NCBI GenBank assembly: GCA_037046615.1
Contig: JBAOHD010000018.1
Location: forward strand, 124,001 to 188,000
Direction of reading: 5' to 3'
Length of the DNA: 64,000 nucleotides
Source of the DNA: Phosphoribacter sp037046615
GTDB taxonomy: Bacteria; Actinomycetota; Actinomycetes; Actinomycetales; Dermatophilaceae
Shown here piece after piece: positions 18,564 through 28,095 of the stretch. The notes under the pieces were generated by a model. That model was not told the origin of the DNA and made no database searches. It was given only the letters and a program-made list of their open reading frames with translations. The translations under genes and the position numbers were made by a program. Every line of letters starts with the position of its first letter. The stretch's first letter is position 1.

Positions 18564-20041
18564 CAGCTCCTCGCCGGGCCTGGATCACGGCGATCCGGCC
18601 AGTTTCGGTCATCGGCGCCGCCGCCCTGGCCTCCGTGGCGCTCTCGGTCGCACCGTGGCAGGTCGTCGTGCGGGCCCCGCAGGACGGTGCGTCGAGCAGC
18701 GCCCCTCACCTCGTCCCCCTGCGCTCTGCGGCGTTGCACTGTCCCGGCCCTGAGACAGAGGGCCTCGCCGGCGTGCCGGCGGTGGCCGGTGGCACAACGA
18801 CGGTGTATGCCGCTGCCGCCCCGGCAGCAGCTCTCGATCAGGTGATGGTGGTCGAGGGCGCCGGGCTCATGTCCGTGTCCGCGACATCGGCTGAGCAGCC
18901 GCTTGCCCAGACGTCGACCCGGGGGGCGGTTGTCAGCACCGCACTTGCGGGGCCGGTAGCCGGTGAGGTGGCCGGATCAGGATCTCTTGCCGCCGGTCTC
19001 GCCGCGCTGCAGACATGGACCAGACTCGACTCCGACGACCGGGGCCTGGTCGCGACACCGTGCCTCGCCCCGACGAGCGAGGCCTGGCTCGTCGCGGGTG
19101 GCGGTGAACCGACCCGACGCGAACGCCTGGTCATTGCCAACCCGGGGGGCAACGCGGCGACCGTCGACGTCACGGTCTTCGGAGTCGGCGGAGCCATTGC
19201 CGCCCAGGGAAGCTCGCGACTTGCCGTCCCACCTCGTGGTCGCAGCGTCGTCCTGCTCGATGCCATCGCCGGGGGTGAGGTGTCACCCGTGGTCCACGTT
19301 GTCGCCTCAGGCGGACTCGTGACCGCCGTCATCGAAGACTCGTGGATTGACGGGGCCGTCGGCCGCGGACGCGACGATGCTGCGCCGTCTGCGCCCCCTG
19401 CCACCGACCAGGTGATCCCCGGCGTCGTCGTCGACGGTCCGGGCCTCCTGCGCGTCTTCGTCCCCGGCACCTCCGAAGCCATCGTCCAAGCGCGGCTGCT
19501 CACCCCGGCCGGGCCGACAGCCCTTCCGACCAACGCGGTGACCCGGGTGCCCGGGGGGGCCGTGCGCGACATCTCGCTCGAGGGAGTCACGCCCGGCACG
19601 TATGCCGTGCAGCTCACCTCCGATCATCCGATCGTCGCCGCTGCGCTCACCCACCGCCGCCCGGATGCTGCGGCGCCGTCGGATCTGGCCTGGGCGGCCT
19701 CGACGTCGCCCATCGTGACGCTCGCGGGCACGCCCCTGCCGACAGGGGCCCGCAGCACCCTCGCGGTGAGTTCCTCCGGTGGCCCGGCGGACGTGACGGT
19801 CGTCCTCGTCGCCCCCGACGGCACGACGAAGACGACATCGGTGCGCGTCGAGGCCGACGCCGCAACGACCACCGACGTCAGCGGCGCAGGATCGGTGTGG
19901 CTTCGCACCTCAGCGACCGGTGTCCGAGCGGCGATCACTCTGGAGCTGGCCGACCCAGCGGGTCCGCTCGTCTCCTCCGTGGGACTGCGATCATCGGCCG
20001 TCGCCGCCACGGAGGTCCCGGTCCACGAGCTTCGGCGCTGA
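18560..20041 (+). CDS. DUF5719 family exported protein
   Basis: A 493-residue protein with an N-terminal signal or anchor helix (about residues 14-32) and an extracellular Ala/Val/Gly-rich beta region. Repeated strand pairs such as RERLVIANPGGNAATVDVTVFG and VSSSGGPADVTVVLVAPDG resemble immunoglobulin-like folds. It has few cysteines. It is coupled to the preceding glycosyltransferase by ATGA overlap, the conserved arrangement in actinobacteria, and probably acts with it at the membrane surface. Biochemical role unknown. Confidence 0.85.
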   Translation: MTAPRRAWITAIRPVSVIGAAALASVALSVAPWQVVVRAPQDGASSSAPHLVPLRSAALHCPGPETEGLAGVPAVAGGTTTVYAAAAPAAALDQVMVVEGAGLMSVSATSAEQPLAQTSTRGAVVSTALAGPVAGEVAGSGSLAAGLAALQTWTRLDSDDRGLVATPCLAPTSEAWLVAGGGEPTRRERLVIANPGGNAATVDVTVFGVGGAIAAQGSSRLAVPPRGRSVVLLDAIAGGEVSPVVHVVASGGLVTAVIEDSWIDGAVGRGRDDAAPSAPPATDQVIPGVVVDGPGLLRVFVPGTSEAIVQARLLTPAGPTALPTNAVTRVPGGAVRDISLEGVTPGTYAVQLTSDHPIVAAALTHRRPDAAAPSDLAWAASTSPIVTLAGTPLPTGARSTLAVSSSGGPADVTVVLVAPDGTTKTTSVRVEADAATTTDVSGAGSVWLRTSATGVRAAITLELADPAGPLVSSVGLRSSAVAATEVPVHELRR

Positions 20042-20065
20042 CCTCCTCGCAAGCGAAAACGACGG

Positions 20066-20563
20066 TCAGCCCTCGTCCCAGCGGGGGTCGAGGTCGCCAG
20101 GCTGCACGCCCAGGAGTGCCGCGACCTGCTCAGTGACGACCTCGGTGACCAAAGCGGCCAAGTCGGCGTCGCCGTGTGCCCGCGTCGTGACGGGCCGTCG
20201 GTAGATGACAATGCGCGCCGGTGCACGCCCGTGAGCGGCGAAGAGGCGGCCAAGGGGGACCTCGGGCACCTCCCACGGCGCGGGATCGCTCGGCGGGACA
20301 TCCTCGACCGCGAGCTCGAACTTCGGGAAGGCGCCCTTCCACCGGCGTTCGATCCGCGTTGCGGCGTCGACGACGAGACTGTCGAACAGGTCGGCACGAC
20401 TGTGCATGGCCGGCACCGGGGGCCATGCCAGCGGCCCGCGAGGACCCCGGTCGTGGCGACGGCGCCGGCGTCCGGCGCGGGGTGAGCCGCTCCCAGGCTC
20501 GCGCCACGCGGCCCCCCCCGAGTGATCGCTGGGGTCCGCAGAGCCAGCAGTGTCGGCGCTCAT
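20066..20563 (-). CDS. Zincin-like metallopeptidase-family protein (Rv3259 type), motif degenerate
   Basis: A 165-residue protein of the small zincin-like family found beside DUF3499 genes. The N-terminus is Arg-rich (RRRRRHDRGPRGPLAWPPVP), then RADLFDSLVVDAATRIERRW, and IVIYRRPVTTRA in the middle. Where true zincins carry HExxH, this product reads VTEVVTEQVAALLGV. Catalytic metal binding is therefore not expected. It is divergent from the DUF3499 gene, the same order as in M. tuberculosis. Function unknown. Confidence 0.75.
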   Translation of the reverse strand: MSADTAGSADPSDHSGGAAWREPGSGSPRAGRRRRRHDRGPRGPLAWPPVPAMHSRADLFDSLVVDAATRIERRWKGAFPKFELAVEDVPPSDPAPWEVPEVPLGRLFAAHGRAPARIVIYRRPVTTRAHGDADLAALVTEVVTEQVAALLGVQPGDLDPRWDEG

Positions 20564-20631
20564 GCCACCACTCTAGGTCGGCCCGGCGTGCCGACGACCG
20601 CGCCAACGGAACCGGACCATAGAGTGCCCTG

Positions 20632-21012
20632 GTGGGCTTGCTGCGACAGTGTTCCAAGACCGGGTGCCAGGGTGCCTCGGTTGCGACGCTGACCTACGTG
20701 TACGCCGACCAAACAGCGGTCCTCGGCCCCCTCGCCACCTTCGCCGAACCCCACACCTATGACCTGTGCGCCACCCACGCCGAGCGACTCACCGTCCCGC
20801 GTGGCTGGGAAGTCGTGCGCCTGCCGATCGACCCGACCCCGCCACCGCCATCCCCGGACGACCTGCTCGCCCTGGCTGACGCCGTGCGAGAGGCGGCCCG
20901 ACCTCGGGCCGGTGCCTCACCGGCATACGCTGCAGCTCCTGAGCACTCCGGCGATCCGGGAGTCATCGAGGGCGTCCGCCGAGGTCACCTGCGCGCTCTG
21001 CGCTCGCCCTGA
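20632..21012 (+). CDS. DUF3499 family protein (Rv3258c type)
   Basis: A 126-residue actinobacterial protein with a probable zinc site: QCSKTGCQGAS near the start and CATHAERLTVPRGWEVVRLP around residue 46, giving a C-x4-C plus CxxH set. The C-terminal third is Pro/Ala-rich and poorly ordered. The start is GTG. It sits 57 bases before the phosphomannomutase gene and is probably in the same transcript. Role not established. Confidence 0.88.
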   Translation: MGLLRQCSKTGCQGASVATLTYVYADQTAVLGPLATFAEPHTYDLCATHAERLTVPRGWEVVRLPIDPTPPPPSPDDLLALADAVREAARPRAGASPAYAAAPEHSGDPGVIEGVRRGHLRALRSP

Positions 21013-21069
21013 CAGCCCACGGGACCCGTCAAGGCAGGGTGTTGGCGGGCCTCCGATTAGGCTGACCGC

Positions 21070-22770
21070 GTGACGACACGGACCCTCGCCGACTTCATCA
21101 AGGCCTACGACGTGCGGGGTTTGGTCCCCGAGCAACTCGATGCGGCGGTATGCCGCGCGCTCGGCTCCGCTTTTGCCCGGGTCGTTGCCATCCCCGAGGG
21201 GGCGACCTCGGTCGTGATCGGCCACGACATGCGACCCAGTTCCCCCGACCTGTCCCGGGCGTTTGCCGAGGGAGTGGCCGCCCACGGTGTGTCGGTCACC
21301 GAGATCGGTCTCGCCTCCACCGACCAGCTCTATTTCGCGAGTGGGGCACTGGGCGTCCCAGGTGCGATGTTCACCGCCAGCCACAACCCCGCGGCATACA
21401 ACGGGATCAAGCTCTGCCGGGCCCAGGCTCGTCCCGTGGGGCAGGATTCCGGGCTCCGAGAGGTCCGGGATCTGGCCCAGGCCGACCTCGACGGCGGCCG
21501 CGGCCTCGCGGACGTCGTCACTGACGGGGCCGAGCCCGCGCCGATCACGAGTCGGGACCTGCTCACCGAATACGCGACCTTCCTCCGGCTGCTCGTCGAC
21601 CTCTCCGCCAGCCGTCCGCTGCGGGTCGTCGTCGATGCTGGCAACGGGATGGCCGGCCACACCGTGCCGGCGGTCCTCGGCACCGCCGCCGGGCTCGACC
21701 CGCTGCCGCTGGAGATCATCCCGCTCTACTTCGAGTTGGACGGCACGTTCCCCAACCATGAGGCCAACCCGCTTGAGCCAGCCAACCTCGTCGACCTCCA
21801 GCGAGCAGTCATCGAGCATGGGGCGGACATCGGCCTGGCCTTCGACGGTGACGCGGACCGCTGCTTCGTCGTCGACGAGCGGGGTGAGCCGGTCAGCCCG
21901 AGCGCGGTGACCGCACTCGTCGCCGTCCGCGAGATCGCCAAGGAGGTGGCGGCGGGGCGTGCGGCAGCAGAGGTCAACATCGTGCACAACGTCATCACCT
22001 CGGCTGCGGTGCCGGAGATCATCACCGAGCACGGAGCCAACCCGGTGCGCACGCGCGTTGGCCACTCCTTCATCAAGGACGAAATGGCTTCGGCGGGAGC
22101 CGTTTTCGGGGGAGAGCACTCAGCGCACTACTACTTCCGCGACTTCTGGTTCGCCGACACGGGGATGCTCGCGGCGATGCACGTCCTCGCCGCGTTGGGC
22201 GAGAGCGCGTCGCCCCTGTCGCAGGTCGTGTCGAGCTTCGGCAGGTATGCCGCGTCCGGCGAGATCAACTCCACGGTGCTCGACCGTGACGCCGCCGTCG
22301 CTCGGGCATTGGCCTGGGCTGAGGCTGCCGGCCCGGTCGAGGTCGACCGACTCGACGGGGTGACCGTCCGGCATACCGGCTCTCCGATGTGGTGGTTCAA
22401 CGTCCGGGCCTCCAACACCGAGCCACTCTTGCGGCTCAACGTCGAGGCAGCCGACGCGCCAACCATGGTGCACGTGCGCGACTGCGTGCTCGCGCTCCTC
22501 CGAGAAGCCGATATCGCCCCGGTGGCGCCGGCCGCACCGGCCGCACCGGCCGCACCCGAGGGCGAAGCCCCGGACGCGCGTAAGTTGAGCCTTCCGGTCT
22601 GGCTCCGGGAGATCCTCCGCTGCCCGGCGTGCCGCGGGGTGCTCACCGACGTGGAAGGCCCGCAGGGGGCGGCGCTGCAGTGCACGGGCCCAGGGTGCGC
22701 TCGGCAGTACCGCATCGACGAGGGGATCCCGGTGCTGCTCATCGATGAGGCTCGGCAGGCAGGGAAGTAG
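21070..22770 (+). CDS. manB: Phosphomannomutase/phosphoglucomutase fused to a Trm112-like zinc domain
   Basis: Alpha-D-phosphohexomutase making mannose-1-phosphate for GDP-mannose and wall mannans. Phosphoserine loop FTASHNPAAYNG (Ser about 104), metal loop AFDGDADRCFVVDE (about 257), sugar loop GGEHSAHYYFRD and C-terminal phosphate-binding RASNTEPLLRLNVEA are all present. An Ala-Pro linker (about 480-497) leads to a last domain of about 60 residues with RCPACRG and CTGPGCARQY: four cysteines of a Trm112-type zinc ribbon, usually a separate small gene here in relatives. Total 566 residues against about 450 for the enzyme alone. Confidence 0.93.
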   Translation: MTTRTLADFIKAYDVRGLVPEQLDAAVCRALGSAFARVVAIPEGATSVVIGHDMRPSSPDLSRAFAEGVAAHGVSVTEIGLASTDQLYFASGALGVPGAMFTASHNPAAYNGIKLCRAQARPVGQDSGLREVRDLAQADLDGGRGLADVVTDGAEPAPITSRDLLTEYATFLRLLVDLSASRPLRVVVDAGNGMAGHTVPAVLGTAAGLDPLPLEIIPLYFELDGTFPNHEANPLEPANLVDLQRAVIEHGADIGLAFDGDADRCFVVDERGEPVSPSAVTALVAVREIAKEVAAGRAAAEVNIVHNVITSAAVPEIITEHGANPVRTRVGHSFIKDEMASAGAVFGGEHSAHYYFRDFWFADTGMLAAMHVLAALGESASPLSQVVSSFGRYAASGEINSTVLDRDAAVARALAWAEAAGPVEVDRLDGVTVRHTGSPMWWFNVRASNTEPLLRLNVEAADAPTMVHVRDCVLALLREADIAPVAPAAPAAPAAPEGEAPDARKLSLPVWLREILRCPACRGVLTDVEGPQGAALQCTGPGCARQYRIDEGIPVLLIDEARQAGK

Positions 22771-22776
22771 CCGGAC

Positions 22777-24012
22777 ATGGCAGCCCTCGACGAACGGCTC
22801 CTCGACGACGAGGCGGCCCGGCGCCGGCTGGACTCGCGTGACGTCCTGCGTTCTCTGGCCACCGCCGGCGCGCAGGTCAGGCAGGGAGTACGACTGGCCG
22901 CTGACGCCGGCATCGACCGGTTGTCGAGCACCGACCGGCCGCGGATGATCCTCGTGGCCGCCACCGGAGGCACCTCGGTCGTGGGAGACATTCTCGCGAC
23001 CATCGCGGGGCCGACGTCGTCCGTGCCGGTCATGGTCCGTCCCGACTGCCCCCTACCGGGCTGGGTCGGAGCCCTCGACCTGGTCATCTCGGTGTCGCAG
23101 TCAGGCGTCGCCGCCGGGCCGGTCGCCCTCTGCGCGGAAGCTGCGCGACGTGGCGCGGCACTTCTGACGATCGGGGCCGCCGATTCGCCCCTGGCCGACG
23201 TCTGCGCCCGTGGGCGTGGCATCCACGTCGAGGTCCCGCCGGACCGCACCGCGAGTCGCACAGCTCTGTGGTCCATGGTGACGCCGGTGCTGGTGGCGGC
23301 GCATCGTCTCGGCCTCATCGATGCCTCCGACGCCTGCCTCGACAGTGTGGCCGACCGGCTGGACGCCGCAGCCGCGGCATACCGGCCCTCTTCTGAGTCC
23401 TTCGTCAACCCGGCCAAGATCCTGGCCGCCGACCTCGCCGAACGGATCCCGGTCTTCCTCGCCGACGGCCCGGTCGCAGGGGTCGCTGCGAGGCGGGCGA
23501 CGACGATGCTTGCGCGCACCGCCCGCCACCCCGCGACGTGGGGCGAGCTGCCATCGGCGGCCGCGTCCGCGGTGGCACTCCTCGACGGGCGGTTTACCGA
23601 CGAGGGAGCCGCAGCCTGTGCGCAGCGCGCACGTCTGGCGCTCGGCGAGGAGCCAGCTGCTGAGGCCGGCGACGCCGTCGACAGCCTCTTCCGAGACCCT
23701 TACCTCGACGCAGCGCCAGACCCGCGGCTCGCCGTGGTCCTCGTCCGCGATGCGACAGACGCGGCGAATCCGCAGCCGGCCGACTCCGGTGCGGTGGCCG
23801 AGGCCGTCGTGGCCGCTGCCCGCGCCTCGGGAGTGCGGGTCAGCGAGGCCCAGGCGTCACCAGGTCATCCCCTCGAACGCCTCGCCGACCTCGTGTCCCT
23901 CGTCGATTTCACGGCGACCTACCTGGCGATCGGTGCGGGCCTCGACCCGTCGGTGTCCGACCACGTGGCAGCGTTGCGACAGCGGAGGTTTACTCCTCGG
24001 GCACCATCGTGA
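22777..24012 (+). CDS. SIS-domain sugar-phosphate isomerase-like protein (TobH/PGI-PMI type)
   Basis: A 411-residue protein related to bifunctional phosphoglucose/phosphomannose isomerases and to Rv3256c. Two sugar-isomerase halves are visible: RMILVAATGGTSVVGDIL and DLVISVSQSGVAAGPVAL with the Ser-rich phosphate site (residues 55-125), and a second half from about 210 (VFLADGPVAGVAARRAT). It starts 6 bases after manB and is surely co-transcribed, so mannose-phosphate supply is the likely role. Its end overlaps the convergent oxidoreductase gene by about 23 bases. The manA gene that follows in mycobacteria is missing here. Confidence 0.85.
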   Translation: MAALDERLLDDEAARRRLDSRDVLRSLATAGAQVRQGVRLAADAGIDRLSSTDRPRMILVAATGGTSVVGDILATIAGPTSSVPVMVRPDCPLPGWVGALDLVISVSQSGVAAGPVALCAEAARRGAALLTIGAADSPLADVCARGRGIHVEVPPDRTASRTALWSMVTPVLVAAHRLGLIDASDACLDSVADRLDAAAAAYRPSSESFVNPAKILAADLAERIPVFLADGPVAGVAARRATTMLARTARHPATWGELPSAAASAVALLDGRFTDEGAAACAQRARLALGEEPAAEAGDAVDSLFRDPYLDAAPDPRLAVVLVRDATDAANPQPADSGAVAEAVVAAARASGVRVSEAQASPGHPLERLADLVSLVDFTATYLAIGAGLDPSVSDHVAALRQRRFTPRAPS

Positions 24013-25616
24013 TCGACCCGCACGGGCACTCGGCGACGCAGACGCCGCAGCCCTTGCAGTAGTCGTAGTCGATGGCATACCCCTTGCCGATGCCGGTCTT
24101 CTTCACCGCGTTGTCCGGGCACACGCCGAAGCAGTTGTCGCAGCCGAAGCAGTTGCCGCACGACATGCAGCGGCGCGCCTCGAACTTCGCCGTCTCCTCG
24201 TCGAGACCCTGCACGACCTCGTCAAAGGTCGAGGCGCGTCGCGGCCCCTCAAGTGACGGTCGGTGCTGGTGGGGAGCCTCGGCGTAGTACCACGTCGTGA
24301 GCTTGTCGAAGGTCGCCACCGGGTGCTTGGGGGCCGGGACGTATGCCGTGCCACGCAGGTAGCCGTCGATGTGGCGCGCGGCCTTCTTGCCGTGACCGAC
24401 CGCGACGGTGACCGTGCGCTCGGCCGGCACCATGTCGCCGCCGGCGAACACACCGGCGCGCCCAGTCATCATGCTCTGGTCGACTGCGACGACCCCGTCG
24501 GTGATGGTGATCCCATCGACGTCCTCGAGGAAGGACAGGTCGGCTTCCTGACCGAGTGCCAGCACGAGCGAGTCGGCTTCGAGCTCCTCGAACTCACCGG
24601 TCGGTTGCGGGAAACCGCTCTCGTCCAGGGCCATCTTCTCGACGAGCATCTTGCCCTCGTCGACGTGCTTGATGGTCGAGAGCCACTTGAGCATGATGCC
24701 CTCTTCGAGAGCCTCCTCGACCTCGAAGATCGTGGGCCGGCATCTTGTCGCGGGTGCGGCGGTAGACGATGATCGCCTCCTCCGCGCCGAGCCGTTTGGC
24801 CGTGCGAGCGGCATCGATAGCGGTGTTGCCGCCCCCGTAGACGACGACCTTGCGCCCGAGCATGGGCTTGTCCTCGTCGACCTCGACATCACGCAGGTAG
24901 CTGACGGCATCGAGGATCTTGGCCGACTCGCCCGCCGGGATGTAGGCGCGCTTGCCGATGTGGGCTCCGACGGCACAGAAGATCGCGTCGAATCCTTCGG
25001 CGAGGGCCGCTTCGAGGTCCTCGACCTTGCGGTCGAACTCCATCGTGACCCCGAGGTCGGTGATCCGTTGGACTTCAGCATCGAGCACCTCGCGGGGGAG
25101 GCGGTACTTCGGGATGCCGAAGCGCATCATCCCGCCGGCCATCGGACCGGCCTCGCGGATGTGCACCTCGTGCCCGAGGCGACGCAGGTGGTATGCCGCG
25201 GACAGCCCCGACGGGCCGGCTCCGATGACGAGGACCCGCTTGCCGGTCAGCGCGCTCGGTGGGTCGAACGCCCACCCCTTGCGGATGGCTTCGTCTCCGA
25301 GGAATCGCTCGACGGCGTTGATGCCCACCGCTTCGTCGACTTCGGCGCGGTTGCAGGAGCTCTCACAGGGGTGGTAGCAGACCCGGCCCATGATCGCCGG
25401 GAAGGGGTTGTCTTTCGTGATCTGGCGCCACGCGGCCTCGTAGTTCTTCTCTTCGGCGTAGAACAGCCACTGCTGGATGTTCTCTCCGGCGGGGCAGGCC
25501 TGATTGCACGGCGGCAGCAGGTCGACGTAGAGCGGCTTCTCGGTGCGCCACGATCCCGTCTGGTTGGCGAGGCTCGACCCGACGTCGAGGGTGATGGCGA
25601 ACGGCTTCTGCTTCAC
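23990..25616 (-). CDS. NAD(P)-linked FAD oxidoreductase (GltD-like) with C-terminal 2[4Fe-4S] ferredoxin domain, frameshifted
   Basis: The last gene of the pyruvate:ferredoxin oxidoreductase operon. The N-domain has Cys pairs CNQACPAGENIQQW and CYHPCESSCNRAEV typical of glutamate-synthase small subunits. Next come the FAD loop VLVIGAGPSGLSAAYHLRRLG and the NAD(P) loop VVVYGGGNTAIDAARTAKRLG. The C-terminus carries two cluster motifs (RCMSCGNCFGCDNCFGVC and YCKGCGVCVAECPCG). The frame breaks near 24727, where DKMPAHD should lead into FEVEEALEEG; one extra base explains it. It probably passes electrons between NAD(P)H and the oxidoreductase, with the ferredoxin domain acting as the delta subunit. 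Confidence 0.85.
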
Positions 25617-25628
25617 GCGCGTGCCTCC

Positions 25629-26826
25629 TTAGGTGGCGGGGACGGTGGTGGGCTGACCCGCCTGAGGCAGCAGGTTGTAGCGGCGGATGTTGCGGTCGGC
25701 CTGGGCCTGGAGCCGGTCGATGACATCGTCGCGCCGGGTCGGTGAGAACAGGTGGGCGAAGCGCTTCTGCGGCTTGAGGTAGTCCTCGACCGGGACCTGC
25801 TGACGGATCGGTGACGAGGCGACGACCTCGCCGAACTCCGGCCTCGAAGACCGGGAAGAGCCCGCTCTGGGTCGCCAGGCGCGCGATCCGGATGGTGTCG
25901 CAGGACGCCGTGCCCCAGCCGAGCGGGCAGGGCACCATGACGTGGATATAGCGCGCGCCACGGATCGACATCGCCCGAGTCACCTTGGCCTCGAGGTCGT
26001 GCAGGTCGGCCACCGACGCCGTTGCGACGTAGGGGATCTCATGCGCCATCGCGATGCGGGGGAGGTCCTTGCCCTGGCCGAAGACGTTGCCCGGGTCGAC
26101 GCCGACCGCCTGGGTCGTCGCGGTCCGGGCCGCCGGCGGGGTGGCACCGGAGCGCTGCACGCCGGTGTTCATGTAGGCCTCGTTGTCGTAACAGATGTAG
26201 AGCACGTCGTCGTTGCGCTCGAACATCCCCGACAGGCAGCCGAAGCCGATGTCGACGGTGCCGCCGTCGCCGCCCTGAGCCACGACGCGGACGTCGTCAC
26301 GGCCGAGGGCCTTGTATGCCGCGGCCACCCCTGACGCGACCGCGGGCGCGTTGCCGAAGAGCGAGTGAAGCCAGGCGACCCGCCACGAGGTCTCGGGGTA
26401 GGGCGTCGAGAAGACTTCGAGGCAGCCGGTGGCGTTGACGGCGACCAGGCTGGTCGTTCGACGGCAGCGCATGGCAGCGTCGAGGGCATAGCGAGCGCCG
26501 AGCGCCTCGCCGCAGCCCTGGCAGGCGCGGTGACCGGAAGTCAGCGCGTTGGTGCGGTTGGGGTTGGACTGCACCGATCGGTCAGCCAGCGGCAGGAGCC
26601 GGTTGCCGACGGCGAAGGAGCCGACCTGGTAGAACTTCACCGGCTGCGCCGCGGGGCCGTCGAAGAGGGCCTCGGGGACGACACCGTGGTGGTAGCCGGC
26701 GGGATCGGGGGAGACCGACGGTCCGTGCGTGGTGATGGCGCTCGTCGAGACGACGTCACGGGACTCGAGTGACGAGGCCGTCGTCATCGAGGACGCTGAC
26801 GCGGTGGGGACGCCTGAGTCAGACAT
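25629..26826 (-). CDS. porB: Pyruvate:ferredoxin oxidoreductase beta subunit, frameshifted
   Basis: The thiamine-diphosphate subunit. Motifs are ACQGCGEALGARYALDAAM (cluster and TPP cysteines), ATGCLEVFSTPYP, VAQGGDGGTVDIGFGCLSGM (GDG-type TPP loop) and YDNEAYMNTGVQRSGATPP, the last typical of pyruvate-specific enzymes. The frame breaks near 25838-25841: VFEA should continue EFGEVVASSPIRQQVP, and one extra base in ccgg explains it. The second frame runs cleanly to the stop with YLKPQKRFAHLF. About 55 N-terminal residues are an unusual Ser/Thr-rich leader. It starts 13 bases after the alpha subunit gene. Confidence 0.87.
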
Positions 26827-26839
26827 GGCACATCCTCCT

Positions 26840-28095
26840 TCAGTTGGCGCGAGCGCGGGTGGCGCCGAGGTCGCGGAGCATGTTTTCGGCCGCCGGCCCG
26901 GACTTGCGGCCGGCTCGGGTGCGGGCCAGTTCCCGCTCGACCAGATCGTGGTCGAGGTCGAGGAAGGTCAGCGGCTCGAGCGTGTCGGCCACCGCAGCGT
27001 CCAACATGTCGTGGAGCGAGCTCTTGAGAATCGGCGCGCCCGCCCAGGCCCGCGACGACGGTGTAGTTGGTGATGGGGTCAGAGGACATCGCCATCCGGA
27101 CATGGGAGGCGACGATGCCGCCGATGCCGACCGAGAATGCCTTCTCGACGCAGACGAAGCGCTTCGCTCCGGCGAGCGCTTCGCGGACGGCATACGAGCG
27201 GGAAGGGCCGGAACGACGTGATCCCGAGGACGCCGATCTTCTCGCCGCGCTCGCGTCGCTCGTCGACGACATCCTTGATCGTGCCGAGGACCGAGCCGAG
27301 GGCGATGACGACGGTTTCGGCGTCGTCGAGCCGGTAGCCGCGCACGAGGCCCCCGGACTCCCGCCCGAAGACCTCCTGGAACTCCGCCGCAACACGGGGG
27401 ATGACGTCGAGGGCCTGCATCTGGCGGTCGTGGGCGAGGTAGCGGACCTCGGTGAAGGCTTCCGGGCCCACCATGGCGCCGATGGACACCGGCTCGTCAG
27501 GGTCGAGGACCTGGCGCGGTTCGAACGGCGGCAGGAATCGGGCGACGTCGGCCTCCTCGGGGACGTCGACCTCCTCGACCGCGTGGGTGAGGATGAAGCC
27601 GTCCATGCAGACCATGACCGGCAATGACAGCTCTTCGGCGATCTTGAAGGCCTGGACGTGAAGATCGGCCGCCTCCTGGTTGGTCTCGGCATACAGCTGG
27701 ATCCAGCCCGAGTCGCGCTGGCTCATCGCGTCGGTGTGGTCGTTCCAGATGTTGATCGGTGCGCCGATGGCGCGGTTGGCGACCGTCATGACGATCGGGA
27801 GGCCCAGGCCGGAGGCGTTGTAGACCGCTTCTGCCATGAACAGCAGCCCCTGGCTCGCGGTCGCGGTGTAGGAGCGCGCACCGGCTGCCGACGCGCCGAT
27901 CGCGACCGACATGGCCGCGAACTCGCTCTCGACGTTGACGTATTCACAGCCTGGGAGCTCGCCGGCCTTGACGATCGCTGAGAGCCCTTCGACGATGTGG
28001 GTCTGCGGTGAGATCGGGTAGGCGCAAATGACGTGCGGACGACACGCGGCGACCGCGCGCGCGACCGCCATCGAACCTTCAATCTGCGTGCGCAC
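26840..28095 (-). CDS. porA: Pyruvate:ferredoxin oxidoreductase alpha subunit, frameshifted
   Basis: The alpha subunit with the pyrimidine-binding and transketolase C-terminal domains. It begins VRTQIEGSMAVARAVAACRP and shows AYPISPQTHIVEGLSAI and YVNVESEFAAMSVAIGASAAG (the conserved Glu for TPP). SQGLLFMAEAVYNASGLGLP and VMVCMDGFILTHAVE follow. Two breaks occur: near 27197-27202 (ITSFRPFP to YAVREALAGAKRFVCVEKAF) and near 27031-27038 (VVAGLGGR to PILKSSLHDML). Each is explained by one extra base. Corrected length is about 417 residues, normal for this subunit. The GTG start overlaps the gamma gene end by 17 bases. Confidence 0.86.
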
